A stretch of 64,000 nucleotides of DNA from positions 2,071,224 through 2,135,223 of the forward strand of contig NC_022084.1 in assembly GCF_000246985.2 (NCBI RefSeq). The letters run 5' to 3'. A program made the position numbers and the translations under genes. This document shows, piece after piece, positions 8,685-18,685 of the stretch. The notes beneath the pieces were generated by a model, which saw only the letters and a program-made list of their open reading frames with translations, was not told the DNA's origin and did not search any database. The stretch's first letter is position 1; each line of letters opens with the position of its first letter. This DNA comes from Thermococcus litoralis DSM 5473 (GTDB taxonomy: Archaea > Methanobacteriota_B > Thermococci > Thermococcales > Thermococcaceae).

Positions 8685-9803
8685 CTACCAGAACTTTCCG
8701 TGTTCTTCTCTTGGAATAGGGCAGAGAACTATTCTCCTCGCCCACAGACAATCTCCGCAGCTTGGTACGTTTCCCCAGCAGTCCATTTTTGAGCCCTTGG
8801 CATAATCACACGCGTCAACAACAGGACAATCTGTGCAGGAGGGATAGAGGGAATTTCTAACACTAAACCTGAACCACGTATATTCTCTGCTCGTCCATAT
8901 TTCTTTCAGAGATTTCTCTCTCACATTGCCAAAGGAATAAGCTTCCACCCTTTTTTCCCTTCCGAAAATGTATTCCGGGTATGTATGAAGAAAGCGATAA
9001 CACGGTGCAACTTCTCCATCCCACCTAACCACAGCGACGTTATTTTCAACAAAGTCACAGTGTCTTTCACTTCTAAGTTTAAATTCCGCTACTTTAACTG
9101 GAAATCCACGATATATCTGGGGATAAAGTTTGGAAAGTGCATTGCTTATATCGACACTCCCGTCGTAGATTATCATCTCGGCATGCTCTGCTGTAATCGG
9201 CATTAGGTTTGAGAAAAGCAGGGCATCTATGTTAAACCTAGAGAGATACTTCACAAGCTCTGCCATTTGTGTGTAGTTCTCTTTTGTCAAGACTACTTCA
9301 ACTCCAACATGCGGAATCTCCGTATTTTCCCTCTTCTTTACCTCGGCAAACTTTTTGAGCCGTTCAACTGTAACGCTGGGCATTATATGGCCTAATCTCG
9401 TTGGCTGTGTTGGGATTGCATCCAGAGAAATATACATTAAATCAACTCTGAGCTTTACAAGCTCTTCAATAAGTTTATCCGTGAGAAGAAAACCGTTCGT
9501 TGAAATACCTACAGCATATCCCCTCTTTTTTACCTCTTTTACCATGTCCATAAAACGGGGATGCACAAGGGGTTCACCAATGCCACCAAAGTAAATCATC
9601 TTTAAGTTAGGAAACTCTTTGGCATCATCTAGAATTTTCAAGAAAAGGTTATAGTCCATATCGCCCTCTTCATCTTCCCAGTACTGCTTAAAACACATCT
9701 CACATCTCAAATTACATCGGTTTGTTATTTCAATGTAGAGGTATCTCATATCTGGAGCTTTAGGAAGCAGAATCTTAGCGTTATCCCAATGAAACTCATG
9801 CAT
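8685..9803 (-). CDS. cmo: Radical SAM/SPASM maturase of tungsten oxidoreductases (Cmo)
   Basis: Radical SAM protein with C30-x3-C34-x2-C37 (NRCNLRCEMCFKQ) for the SAM [4Fe-4S] cluster, then YFGGIGEPLVH and STNGFLL. A cysteine-rich SPASM-like tail from about 320 on (CTDCPVVDAC, CWGNVPSCGDC, VLC) would hold further clusters. The family is found beside aldehyde:ferredoxin oxidoreductase genes and is thought to act on the tungstopterin cofactor or enzyme; the reaction is not proven. Its ATG abuts the stop of the MoaD-like gene, and both follow aor, so the three form one operon. Confidence 0.88.
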   Translation of the reverse strand: MHEFHWDNAKILLPKAPDMRYLYIEITNRCNLRCEMCFKQYWEDEEGDMDYNLFLKILDDAKEFPNLKMIYFGGIGEPLVHPRFMDMVKEVKKRGYAVGISTNGFLLTDKLIEELVKLRVDLMYISLDAIPTQPTRLGHIMPSVTVERLKKFAEVKKRENTEIPHVGVEVVLTKENYTQMAELVKYLSRFNIDALLFSNLMPITAEHAEMIIYDGSVDISNALSKLYPQIYRGFPVKVAEFKLRSERHCDFVENNVAVVRWDGEVAPCYRFLHTYPEYIFGREKRVEAYSFGNVREKSLKEIWTSREYTWFRFSVRNSLYPSCTDCPVVDACDYAKGSKMDCWGNVPSCGDCLWARRIVLCPIPREEHGKFW

Positions 9804-10052
9804 TCAACCGCCTCCCACTGGAGGGAATATACTTACCACGTCTTCGTCCTTGAGCTTGGTGTTAAGCTTCTCAAGGTGCTCGATGTTTTTTCCGTTAACC
9901 AAGATAACGGCTCCCTTTTCGAGCTCTTTTTTCATTTTGGAATATTCGTTATAGAGCTTTTCCAGAAGCTCTCCCACTGTCTCAGCCTGAACTTCGAGCT
10001 CGCTCTTTCCAACAATGCCCCTGAGTGTAGCAAAAACCCTTACCTTAACCAT
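9804..10052 (-). CDS. MoaD/ThiS-family sulfur carrier
   Basis: Eighty-two residue ubiquitin-fold protein (MVKVRVFATLRGIVGK) ending in GGG after IFPPV. The C-terminal Gly-Gly of MoaD is adenylated and thiolated to give the dithiolene sulfur of molybdopterin or tungstopterin. ATG 10052 follows GGTGAGG (10056-10062). It sits 34 bases after aor and directly before cmo, so a role in making the tungsten cofactor of this AOR is likely; some MoaD-like proteins also act as protein modifiers (SAMPs), which cannot be excluded. Confidence 0.85.
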   Translation of the reverse strand: MVKVRVFATLRGIVGKSELEVQAETVGELLEKLYNEYSKMKKELEKGAVILVNGKNIEHLEKLNTKLKDEDVVSIFPPVGGG

Positions 10053-10086
10053 TTTCCTCACCCAAAAAATAAATAATGAAGAAAAG

Positions 10087-11904
10087 TTAATAATACTTAT
10101 CCAAACCAAGCTCCTTAAGCTTCTCCTCAGTCGGATATCCTTTCTCGTCCCAGCCTCTGAGCTTGTAGTATTTTGGAAGGATCTCGTGGAGTTTTACCAC
10201 GTGTCCTTTGTTGGGCCCTTCAGGCATCGGCTCTTCTAAGAATCTCTTGGGTAGAGTATCGTCTTTTTCTGGGACTAAGCCGGCTTTAAGGTTAAAGATC
10301 CTCTCAATGTTCCATACTCTCTCTCCCGCCTTGAGCCACTCGTTAGTTGTGTAATCAAAGCCCGTTGCGGCATTTAGCATCTCGGCGTAGTCATCCGCTC
10401 CAAGTGCAAAGCTTGTGAAGAGGCACAGTCCAGCAGAATCGATTACTGCAGTCAAATCTTGGAATATCTTAACCCACTTGGCTTTCTCTTCGCTTACGTC
10501 ATGAGGATCAAGCTTTACTGGAACACCTAAGATTTCTGGACTGATCATGTAACCTCTAACGTGACATCCGCCTCTGTTGGAGGTGGCATAAGTAACACCG
10601 TGTCCTTCTGCTCCTCTGGGATCGTATGCTGGGAGCTCCTGCTTCTTAACGCTCATTGAGTACTCTGGATGCCCGTAGCTCTCAGCCAAGCGGTAGCTTC
10701 CTTCAGCTAGTTTGTCCCCAAAGCCCTCTCTCTTTGCAATTTTCTCAATGTAGTAATGGAGCACTTCACTGTTTCCAAACCTCAATGGTGGTGCATCTCC
10801 AAGCTCTTCCTGCTTTATGATTCCCTTCTCATAAAGCTCCATAGCTGCCGCTAGAGTTCCACCTGTTGAAATCGTATCAAGACCAAATTCGTCACAGAGG
10901 TGGTTTGCTATCACTATGCTCGCCAAGTCGTTTATGCCACAGGTTGCACCAAGAGCCCATATGCTCTCGTATTCGGGACCTTCGGTAATTCCTACAGCTG
11001 GGTGATATGAGACTCTTCCACATCCAATTGGACATGCAAAGCATGGGTGGTTCCTCACTAAATACTTCGCGGCCAAAGCTTCACCGCTCTGCTCATTGGC
11101 GTACTTAAAGACTCCTGTCTGGAAGTTGTACGTTGGATAAAGACCATTCTCGTTGATTATGTTTACTAGAACTGCAGTTCCATACTGTGGAAGTCCTCCG
11201 CCCGTAATTGGATTCTCCTTTATCTTCTTTATCTTCTCCTTAACGACGCTCATGAACTTTTCTTTGTCAGCAAGCTCTACTTGCTTTGTTCCCCTAACGA
11301 CAACAGCCTTTAAGTTCTTGCTTCCCATTACTGCTCCAACACCGCTTCTTCCAGCTGCCCTGTGTTTATCGTTCATTATGTTTGCAAACCTTACAAGGTT
11401 CTCTCCCGCAGGCCCTATACAAGCAACCCTAGCCTTTTTGTCTCCAAACTCTTCAAGAAGCTTGTCAGTAGTTTCTCCAACTCTCTTACCCCAAAGGTGG
11501 GAGGCATCTTTGATCTCCACATCTTCATCCTTTATGCTAATGTAAACTGGATGGTCTGCCTTTCCCTCAACAATCAAGGCATCATAACCTGCAAACTTGA
11601 GCTCTGGCCCAAAGAAGCCACCGGAATTACTTGAGGCTATGAAGCCTGTTAATGGAGACTTTGTAACTACCATGTACCTACCGCCGGTTGGGGCGGTTGT
11701 TCCGGTCAAGGGGCCCGTGGCAAAGATTAACTTATTCTCCGGGCTAAGTGGATCAACTTTTGGATCTATTTCCTCCAAAAGAAGCTTTGTTGCGAGACCT
11801 CTACCACCAATGAACTCCTTTGCGTCTTCTTCCTTCAGTTCTTCCACTTTTATTTCTCCCGTCGTTAGGTTAACTCTCAATATCTTTCCCATATATCCAA
11901 ACAT
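10087..11904 (-). CDS. aor: Tungsten-containing aldehyde:ferredoxin oxidoreductase
   Basis: Oxidises aldehydes from amino acid and pyruvate breakdown to acids, reducing ferredoxin, in the cytoplasm. Close to the P. furiosus enzyme throughout: [35 protein letters not shown], the [13 protein letters not shown] cluster cysteines near 290 and the last cluster Cys in DSAGLCLF near 490, ending at about 605 aa. ATG 11904 ([12 protein letters not shown]) follows AGGTG. First gene of aor-moaD-cmo. A tungstate-dependent AOR rather than GOR or FOR is indicated by length and overall match. Confidence 0.95.
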   Translation of the reverse strand: MFGYMGKILRVNLTTGEIKVEELKEEDAKEFIGGRGLATKLLLEEIDPKVDPLSPENKLIFATGPLTGTTAPTGGRYMVVTKSPLTGFIASSNSGGFFGPELKFAGYDALIVEGKADHPVYISIKDEDVEIKDASHLWGKRVGETTDKLLEEFGDKKARVACIGPAGENLVRFANIMNDKHRAAGRSGVGAVMGSKNLKAVVVRGTKQVELADKEKFMSVVKEKIKKIKENPITGGGLPQYGTAVLVNIINENGLYPTYNFQTGVFKYANEQSGEALAAKYLVRNHPCFACPIGCGRVSYHPAVGITEGPEYESIWALGATCGINDLASIVIANHLCDEFGLDTISTGGTLAAAMELYEKGIIKQEELGDAPPLRFGNSEVLHYYIEKIAKREGFGDKLAEGSYRLAESYGHPEYSMSVKKQELPAYDPRGAEGHGVTYATSNRGGCHVRGYMISPEILGVPVKLDPHDVSEEKAKWVKIFQDLTAVIDSAGLCLFTSFALGADDYAEMLNAATGFDYTTNEWLKAGERVWNIERIFNLKAGLVPEKDDTLPKRFLEEPMPEGPNKGHVVKLHEILPKYYKLRGWDEKGYPTEEKLKELGLDKYY

Positions 11905-11950
11905 AAAGCAACACCTCAAACAAATATCAACATATAATTATGCATTTCAA

Positions 11951-11960
11951 ATTATAAAAT
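11951..11960 (-). promoter_or_regulatory. TATA box of the aor operon
   Basis: Minus-strand ATTTTATAAT lies about 47-56 bases before the aor start, leaving a leader of roughly 25-30 bases with the AGGTG site. The gap to the next gene (150 bases) is AT-rich and holds nothing else that I recognise. Confidence 0.55.
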
Positions 11961-12068
11961 TTGACGAAAATAAAATAGTTTGCAGAAAAGAAAGAGGTTA
12001 AACAGCAATGTTCACATTGGAACACTATGTTGAATACAAATTCATTAATGTACGCAGATGTCCATAAA

Positions 12069-13352
12069 CTACTTTGGAAGTTTTTCCTTTTTTTGCACCA
12101 AACAAACCGTAACGAACACCCGGATGTGGGTTATCAATGCTAGTGTTATGAAAATCAGCTCTATCCTCCCAATCAAACAAAGAATCATTGTTAAAAATAT
12201 CCTTTCATCCCTTTTACCGAAAAGGTATTTCATTTGGGAAATTGCTTTATATATGTCAACAAAATACTCTCCTTTGTAACGCTCTGTTGAGTAGCTTACC
12301 ATGGCAGACCCAAAGATGGCTAGGGAAACTACAACCCACTCCCATATGTTTGGGCGTAAGTGAAGGGCAAGTGCCAGCAACACGAAAAAGTCGACGTATC
12401 TATCCAAGATAGAATCAAAATATCCGCCGAACTTACTTGTTTTCATTGCAGCCCTTGCTATCTCCCCATCGACTCCATCGAGAATTGAGTTTAACTGGTA
12501 CAGCAGTCCACCAATAGGAGGGCTAATAAAAGCCACAACAGCCGCGATTATACCAACCACAAAGGAAAATAGCGTCATATGGATTGGTTCAACATAATCC
12601 ACGAGAACTTCACTGATCTTTGTGGATATCCTTCTGTTCAAATACCTCGATATAACTCCGTCCCCACTGCCTTTTATGGCATTCCTTATCAAGAACTTCT
12701 TGGCTTTTTTGATATCTTCTGGTGTATCAATGTCCATCCAGAAAAGCCCACTTACTTCAAATACTTCCAAGCCAGCCTCTTTGACGATTTCAGCTAATTC
12801 AAGCTTCTCTTTTTCTCTGATCAGCTTTTCTATTATCTCAAAGATATCCGGCTCTAGAACAAAAAATCCCGTATCCAAGGCGTCGTACTCTTCAAGGGCT
12901 TTTCCAATATCTGCTACCCTTCCATCTTCTATTTTCACCTTTGTAGCTTCTTCAGTATTTGTGAATTTCCCTTCCCTATCAACTACAAGCCCCTTACCTT
13001 TCAGAGCTTCCCTGATAAAGGTCTCTTCATAAACGTGGTCGCTCATCACTACGACAAACCTTTCCGAAACGTATGGACGGGCGAGATATAAGCTGTATCC
13101 GTTCCCCCTTTCTGGGAACTCATTAATCACGAGCTGATATCTAAAGTTATTTTTCCTTAAAAATTCCCCAAATTTTTCCTTGTATAACGGGTTGGTAATA
13201 ATCACAAACTCATCAATTCCTTCCATTTCAAGAATTTTCATCGTTCTGTAAAGTATCTCCCTTCCAGCAACTTTTATTAGGCCCTTGGGAGTTTCCTTGC
13301 TGAGTTTTCCCATTCGAGTTCCAAGCCCAGCCGCCAGAATTACCGCTTTCAT
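12069..13352 (-). CDS. Bifunctional inositol-1-phosphate cytidylyltransferase / di-myo-inositol-phosphate phosphate synthase (IPCT-DIPPS)
   Basis: Makes the heat-stress solute di-myo-inositol phosphate. Residues 1-220 are a nucleotidyltransferase (LAAGLGTRMG at 7-16, then SDHVYEE and LDTGFFVL) forming CDP-inositol. Residues about 240-427 are a membrane CDP-alcohol phosphotransferase whose motif runs D292-G-V-D-G-x2-A-R, then GGYFDSILD; it has several transmembrane helices. The fused form is known from Archaeoglobus and Thermococcales. The inositol-1-phosphate synthase gene that often accompanies it is not in this window. Confidence 0.9.
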   Translation of the reverse strand: MKAVILAAGLGTRMGKLSKETPKGLIKVAGREILYRTMKILEMEGIDEFVIITNPLYKEKFGEFLRKNNFRYQLVINEFPERGNGYSLYLARPYVSERFVVVMSDHVYEETFIREALKGKGLVVDREGKFTNTEEATKVKIEDGRVADIGKALEEYDALDTGFFVLEPDIFEIIEKLIREKEKLELAEIVKEAGLEVFEVSGLFWMDIDTPEDIKKAKKFLIRNAIKGSGDGVISRYLNRRISTKISEVLVDYVEPIHMTLFSFVVGIIAAVVAFISPPIGGLLYQLNSILDGVDGEIARAAMKTSKFGGYFDSILDRYVDFFVLLALALHLRPNIWEWVVVSLAIFGSAMVSYSTERYKGEYFVDIYKAISQMKYLFGKRDERIFLTMILCLIGRIELIFITLALITHIRVFVTVCLVQKKEKLPK

Positions 13353-13482
13353 CTTGCATCCTCAATATCTTTTTCTTGGTTTTCTAAAAAGTTTTAGTGT
13401 TTTCAAGCGAGTTTTTTGCGTTAAGATGCATATCGAAAGAGTTAAAAATGTAGTGGACTTAGATACACATAGGTGAACAAAG

Positions 13483-14985
13483 ATGGCTGAGGAGATATTT
13501 CAAAACGAGACCATAAAACAGATTTTAGCCCACTATAGGAAGATATGGGCAATTGGACACGCTCAGAGCGTCCTTGGGTGGGATATGGAAGTAAACATGC
13601 CCAAAATGGGAATAACCGAGAGGAGCACTGCACAGGGGGAGCTTTCAGTTTTGGCCCATAGTTTTATGCTGGAGCCAAAGTTTGTTGAGCTTGTAGAGAA
13701 AGCAGCTGGAGAAGAGTTAAACGATTATGAGAGAGGAGTTGTCAGAGTACTGCAGAGGGAGATAAGAATAGCAAAGGCATTTCCACCGGAGTTCGTTAGG
13801 GAGCTAAGCGAAGTTAGAAGCAAAGCAACCATGGCATGGGCTGAAGCGAAGGAAAAGGACGACTTCAAGAAGTTTGAGCCATGGCTTGATAAAATAATAG
13901 AGCTTGCGAAGAAAGCAGCAGATTACCTCGGCTATGAGGAGTATCCATACGATGCCCTCCTTGACCTCTATGAGGAAGGATTGAGGACGAGGGACTTGGA
14001 ACCGATATTTGAAAAACTAGAAAAAGAACTGAAGCCAATTCTGGACAGAATACTTGAAGAGGGTAAGGTTCCTAGAGAGCACCCCCTAGAGAGGGAGGAA
14101 TACGACGTTGAGAGTATGAAAAAAGTCAACTTGAAAGTTCTTGAGCTCTTGGGATATCCTTTAGGAACAAGAGGTCGCTTGGATGTGTCACCTCATCCGT
14201 TCACGACGGAGTTTGGAATCCACGACGTAAGGATAACAACCAGATACGAGGGCTTTGATTTCAGGAGAACCCTTTTAGCTGTGGTTCACGAATTCGGTCA
14301 TGCGCTCTACGAGCTCCAGGTGGATGAGAGGTTCATGTTCTCTCCAATAGCCGGAGGAGTGTCCCTTGGAATTCACGAAAGCCAGAGCAGATTTTGGGAG
14401 AACATCATTGGAAGAAGCAGGGAATTTGCAGGGTTAATTTATCCAATTCTCAAGGAAAATCTTCCATTCATATCAAAATACACTGAAGATGACATCTATA
14501 ACTACTTCAACATAGTTAGGCCAGACTTCATAAGGGTGGAAGCAGATGAAGTTACCTATAACCTGCACATCCTTCTGAGATATAAACTTGAGAAGCTCAT
14601 GGTAAACGAAGAGGTCAAGGCTAAGGATTTACCCGAGCTCTGGAACGACGAGATAGAAAGGCTTCTCGGTATAAGACCAAAGAACTACAAAGAGGGAATT
14701 CTCCAAGATATCCACTGGGCCCACGGAACCGTTGGCTACTTCCCCACCTACAGCCTCGGAACACTCTTGGCAACGCAGATTAGGAGCTACATCCTTAAGG
14801 ACATCCCGGACTTCTACGAAAAGGTCGCAAACGGAGAATTTGCGCCGATAAGAGAATGGTTAAGGGAAAAAGTGCACAAATACGGAAGCATGTATCCACC
14901 AAAGGAGTTGCTTGAGAGAAGCTTCGGAGAAGGCATAAATCCAGAATACTTCATAGAATACATAAAGGAGAAATATCTAGGCTGA
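13483..14985 (+). CDS. Carboxypeptidase Taq, family M32
   Basis: Zinc (cobalt in P. furiosus) metallocarboxypeptidase that removes residues from peptide C-termini in the cytoplasm. The metal site is H269-E-F-G-H273, with the third ligand in the following GIHESQSRFWEN stretch near 300, a hallmark of M32. Five hundred residues is standard. ATG 13483 follows AGGTGAAC. Its stop overlaps the end of the convergent ASCH gene by 9 bases. Fits the peptide-fermenting life style seen across the window. Confidence 0.94.
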   Translation: MAEEIFQNETIKQILAHYRKIWAIGHAQSVLGWDMEVNMPKMGITERSTAQGELSVLAHSFMLEPKFVELVEKAAGEELNDYERGVVRVLQREIRIAKAFPPEFVRELSEVRSKATMAWAEAKEKDDFKKFEPWLDKIIELAKKAADYLGYEEYPYDALLDLYEEGLRTRDLEPIFEKLEKELKPILDRILEEGKVPREHPLEREEYDVESMKKVNLKVLELLGYPLGTRGRLDVSPHPFTTEFGIHDVRITTRYEGFDFRRTLLAVVHEFGHALYELQVDERFMFSPIAGGVSLGIHESQSRFWENIIGRSREFAGLIYPILKENLPFISKYTEDDIYNYFNIVRPDFIRVEADEVTYNLHILLRYKLEKLMVNEEVKAKDLPELWNDEIERLLGIRPKNYKEGILQDIHWAHGTVGYFPTYSLGTLLATQIRSYILKDIPDFYEKVANGEFAPIREWLREKVHKYGSMYPPKELLERSFGEGINPEYFIEYIKEKYLG

Positions 14986-15333
14986 AGTCTCTTTCTTTTT
15001 TTCTATCTCCTCTACTGGCTCCACTTCAATCGCTACAACCCCATATTTCCTTTCTTCCTCTTCGCTGTAGAATTTTCTGTAAACTTTAACTCCTTCATCT
15101 ATGCTCTTCACGTTTGGGAGAACCCTATCAAGTCCTTCTTTCTCAAGCATTTCCTTGAACGATGGATAGACCCTCAGGGCTTTTACTCTTACTTTTAAGC
15201 GTCCCTCAAAAATTATTACATCTCCCGGCTTTATCTGCCTTCGTTTTTCATCGTACAGCCTTCCCTCAATCTTCTTTTTTCCCTCTTTTATCAGCTTCAG
15301 ATACTCCTCTTGAAGCCCCATTTCCCACTCCAT
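14977..15333 (-). CDS. ASCH-domain protein
   Basis: Small (118 aa) PUA-like ASCH domain: EYLKLIKEGKKKIEGRLYDEKRRQIKPGDVIIFEG is the typical nucleic-acid-binding start. Relatives are linked to RNA binding or cleavage and to acetylcytidine hydrolysis, but none of those activities can be assigned here. ATG 15333 is 1 base downstream of the stop of the reductase gene (15335), so the two are co-transcribed. Confidence 0.8.
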   Translation of the reverse strand: MEWEMGLQEEYLKLIKEGKKKIEGRLYDEKRRQIKPGDVIIFEGRLKVRVKALRVYPSFKEMLEKEGLDRVLPNVKSIDEGVKVYRKFYSEEEERKYGVVAIEVEPVEEIEKKKETSA

Positions 15334-15334
15334 T

Positions 15335-16453
15335 TTAAATCACCAGGTATCTCAATAACATTGGAGTGACTCTCAAAGCCCTTGCAAGCAAACGTGGATG
15401 CTTTACAAGAGCAGTTATTGTTTTCTTGTGGTCGTCAAAGTCTGCGTAATTCTCTATTACTTCTATCGCTTCTCTGCTTGAAAGAACCTCAAAGAGCTTC
15501 TCTATTTTTTCTTGGTCGAGGGCTTTGAAAAGCTTCCTAACTCTGAGCCCAAAGGCGATCTGCTTCTTTATATCTCCACAGAGCTTTTCGTAAATATCTA
15601 GACTATTCCTTCTTATGGCGTATCTGAGTGCATGAGCACAGAGCATCCCGTATACAATACCTCCAGCCGTTAGAGGCTTTATCTGCAAAGCGGCATCTCC
15701 CACTAGTGCAACGTTTCCCTTTACCCATGGCTTTCTAAATCCAAAACCGACGTTTCCGGCTTTTATCTCAACAAATTGTGTTTCTTTGAGGAGCCTTAGC
15801 CTTAAAAACCTCATAAGGTTACCATAGTTTCCAAAAGTGCCCACTCTTGCTAGGGATTCGTTTACCGGAGCAACCCACATGAAGAACTCCTCATTTATGT
15901 CTTTGTTCACCCACACTTCAACGAAATCCTTCTTTTTAAAGTCTCCAACTACTTCAACTTCGTAACCGCTCAAAAATTCCGCCTCTGCTCTTGCCCCAAT
16001 TTCCTGGGCGACTTTGCTTGACACTCCATCGGCTCCAACGTAGAAATCGCCCTCTATCTCGAACCTCTCGTTAAACCTCTGTACAAGAGCTTTTCCATTT
16101 TTAAACCCTAAGAATCTGGCTCCCATATAGTATTCGGCACCTTTTTTGACCGCTCTTTCGGCAAGGCTCTTTTCGAGAATCTTCCTGTCGACCATATATG
16201 CCTGTGGGGCTTTCCTTTTTATTTCAAAGCTCTGAATTCTGGAATAAAACACCGCGCCTCTGAACTCGTTAAGAATTGCTTCCCTTGGAAGGTTGAGCTT
16301 TTCAAAATTTTCTGCCCCGATTATACCAGTGCATGCCTTACCTCCAAAAGAGGTCTTTGCTTCGATTAGTGCAACCTTAAACTCCCCCGCAAGAAGATTT
16401 GCAAGATAATTCCCAACTGCCCCTCCACCTATTATCACAACGTCATACTTCAT
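15335..16453 (-). CDS. Geranylgeranyl reductase-family FAD-dependent oxidoreductase
   Basis: FAD flavoprotein with the N-terminal GGGAVGNYLANLLA dinucleotide fold (about 9-24), a YVGADGVSSKVA motif near 145 and the second FAD motif VALVGDAALQIKPLTAGG near 250. The family includes the enzyme that saturates the isoprenoid chains of archaeal lipids, but Thermococcales have several paralogues and this one could act on another substrate. ATG 16453 follows GGTGA. First of two genes with the ASCH protein. Confidence 0.82.
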   Translation of the reverse strand: MKYDVVIIGGGAVGNYLANLLAGEFKVALIEAKTSFGGKACTGIIGAENFEKLNLPREAILNEFRGAVFYSRIQSFEIKRKAPQAYMVDRKILEKSLAERAVKKGAEYYMGARFLGFKNGKALVQRFNERFEIEGDFYVGADGVSSKVAQEIGARAEAEFLSGYEVEVVGDFKKKDFVEVWVNKDINEEFFMWVAPVNESLARVGTFGNYGNLMRFLRLRLLKETQFVEIKAGNVGFGFRKPWVKGNVALVGDAALQIKPLTAGGIVYGMLCAHALRYAIRRNSLDIYEKLCGDIKKQIAFGLRVRKLFKALDQEKIEKLFEVLSSREAIEVIENYADFDDHKKTITALVKHPRLLARALRVTPMLLRYLVI

Positions 16454-16515
16454 GAGCTTCACCGAAAAGTGTAACCTTTAAATCTTAATTAAACTTTAGC
16501 TTTTTGGTGACTAAA

Positions 16516-17118
16516 ATGAAAATCTTGGCTACGGGTTTTGAGCCTTTCGGGGGAGAGAAAATAAACCCCTCTTGGGAAGCCGTCAAGGAGCTTCCTGAGA
16601 AGATCGGAAATGCAGAGATAATAAAGCATCAGCTTCCGGTGAGCTTTAAGGGAGTTAAAGAAAAGCTGCCCAAGATTATAGAAGATGTTAGGCCGGATGT
16701 TGTAGTCCTCACAGGCCAGGCTGGTGGAAGGGTCAACATAACCGTTGAAAGGGTCGCGATAAACGTTATGGATGCAAGGATGGAAGACAACGAAGGATAC
16801 AAGCCAGAAGACGAACCAATATTTGAAGATGCTCCAGCGGCTTATTTTGCTACAGTACCTGTAAAGAGAATTGTAAATGCTCTAAGGGAAAATAAAATTC
16901 CCGCCATGGTGTCCAACTCAGCCGGAACCTACGTGTGCAACACCGCCATGTACATAGCTCTGCACTACATAGCAATAAATGGATTAGAGGCGAAAGCGGG
17001 CTTTATACACGTCCCATATATCCCTGAGCAGGTTTTAGAAAAGCCACAGCCTTCGATGAGTCTCGAGATGATAAGGAAAGCAATAGAAATAGCAATAAAA
17101 GAAAGCATAAAGAGTTAG
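16516..17118 (+). CDS. pcp: Pyrrolidone-carboxylate peptidase
   Basis: Cysteine peptidase (C15) that removes N-terminal pyroglutamate. The triad is visible: Glu in [14 protein letters not shown], Cys in [12 protein letters not shown] and His in [11 protein letters not shown]. Two hundred residues is normal. ATG 16516 follows GGTGA at 16506-16510. Its stop overlaps that of proS. It resembles the P. furiosus enzyme at both ends ([21 protein letters not shown]) but has less similarity in the middle. Confidence 0.93.
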   Translation: MKILATGFEPFGGEKINPSWEAVKELPEKIGNAEIIKHQLPVSFKGVKEKLPKIIEDVRPDVVVLTGQAGGRVNITVERVAINVMDARMEDNEGYKPEDEPIFEDAPAAYFATVPVKRIVNALRENKIPAMVSNSAGTYVCNTAMYIALHYIAINGLEAKAGFIHVPYIPEQVLEKPQPSMSLEMIRKAIEIAIKESIKS

Positions 17119-18578
17119 TACGTCCTTGCAAACCTTGCTATGTACTTCGCTTCTTTTCCACAATGGGCACACTTCTTTCCTTCAATCTTTGCAGTCTCTT
17201 CTGGGTACGGTATTCCGAGCATACTTGCATCTAGGATTTCTTCCATCTCAACACCACAGCTCTCTTCACCACACCATGGAAGCTCCACTACCCCTCTTCT
17301 GTCCTCAAAGAGCTGTTTAGCTTCTTCTATTGTGTCAACTCTCTTTATGTGGCTCTCCAAGAACTCTTTTGCCCTTGCATAGAGATTCTCCATTATTGCA
17401 TCGAGGGTCTTTCTAACTTCTTCAACGATTTTTTCCCTCTCGACGGTGAATTTTTCAAAGGTGTCTCTTCTTGCCAACACTGCCTTTTTGCTCTCGACGT
17501 CCCTCGGCCCCACTTCAATTCTCAATGGGACGCCCTTAATTTCCCAGTCGTAGAATTTCCTTCCAGGCCTTATCTCTTCTCTATCATCCACATGAACTCT
17601 AATGCCAGCCCTCTTGAGCTCTTCGGCAATTTCCTTGGCATAGGCATTAACATCGTATGGAGAGTCCTTCATTGGGATCGGAACTATCACCACTTGAATG
17701 GGAGCTATTGTTGGAGGCAACACAAGGCCGTTGTCGTCTCCATGCACCGCCATGACAGCAGCAAGCAATCTCTCGCTCATTCCAAATGTAGTCTGGTGAA
17801 CATAGTCGTGGGTTCCGTCTTCTTTTTCATAGGTTATCTCGTATGCCTTTGCAAAATTCTGCTTGTAGTTGTGCATTGTTCCAATTTGTAGAGTCCTTCC
17901 ATCGGGCATTATTACTTCTGCACCAAGGGAATAGAATGCTCCTGGGAACTTATCCCAGTCCGGTCTTTTTGAGACAATGTAAGGTAAAGCGAGTTTTTTG
18001 GCAAGGTTGTCAAATATCTCAAGGTCTTCTTTTATCTGCCTTTCGGCATCTTCAAAGTTGTCATGAGCGGTGTGGGATTCGAAGAATCTGCTTATTTCCC
18101 TTACCCTGATCAAAGGTCTTGTGTGCTTCGTTTCATACCTATAAACGTTAACTATCTGATAAACCTTGAAGGGCAGATCTGCATGAGACCTAATCCATAG
18201 GTTAAACATAGGATACATTGCGGTCTCACTAGTTGGTCTTAAGATAAGTCTCACATCTAGAGGTCTCTCGCCAGCATGAGTTACCCACAAAACCTCTCCA
18301 TGGAATCCCGCTATGTGTTCCGCCTCTTTCTCAAACTCTGTCTCCGGAATTAAAGCTGGAAAGAGCACCTCATCGTGCCCGGTTCTTCTCATCTCATCAT
18401 GGATGAAGTTTTCAATGTTCCTCATAATCCTTAATCCATATGGCAGCCAGACGTTCATTCCCTTTACCGGGTATCTTTTATCCTGTATCCCAGCGAGTTC
18501 TATCATTTCGTTGTACCATTCGCTGAACTCATTGGACCACCTTTCTCTTTTTACTTTTTGCTCGATGTTGGTTTCCAT
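17115..18578 (-). CDS. proS: Prolyl-tRNA synthetase, archaeal/eukaryal type
   Basis: Class IIa synthetase charging tRNA-Pro. Motif 2 is in [15 protein letters not shown] and [18 protein letters not shown], and the [15 protein letters not shown] core leads to motif 3. The archaeal-type C-terminal zinc domain has [12 protein letters not shown] and [18 protein letters not shown], ending in the usual Tyr. It lacks the bacterial editing insert, as expected. ATG 18578 follows GGTGGTGAATGC. Confidence 0.95.
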   Translation of the reverse strand: METNIEQKVKRERWSNEFSEWYNEMIELAGIQDKRYPVKGMNVWLPYGLRIMRNIENFIHDEMRRTGHDEVLFPALIPETEFEKEAEHIAGFHGEVLWVTHAGERPLDVRLILRPTSETAMYPMFNLWIRSHADLPFKVYQIVNVYRYETKHTRPLIRVREISRFFESHTAHDNFEDAERQIKEDLEIFDNLAKKLALPYIVSKRPDWDKFPGAFYSLGAEVIMPDGRTLQIGTMHNYKQNFAKAYEITYEKEDGTHDYVHQTTFGMSERLLAAVMAVHGDDNGLVLPPTIAPIQVVIVPIPMKDSPYDVNAYAKEIAEELKRAGIRVHVDDREEIRPGRKFYDWEIKGVPLRIEVGPRDVESKKAVLARRDTFEKFTVEREKIVEEVRKTLDAIMENLYARAKEFLESHIKRVDTIEEAKQLFEDRRGVVELPWCGEESCGVEMEEILDASMLGIPYPEETAKIEGKKCAHCGKEAKYIARFARTY

Positions 18579-18685
18579 GCATTCACCACCTCTTTTTTAA
18601 AACCTCCTAATGTTTTTTAATCTTTCGCAGATTTCTCAAAAAGTTTTATTAACATGTTTCGATGAAAGTTTTAGTGGTGAAAGAA

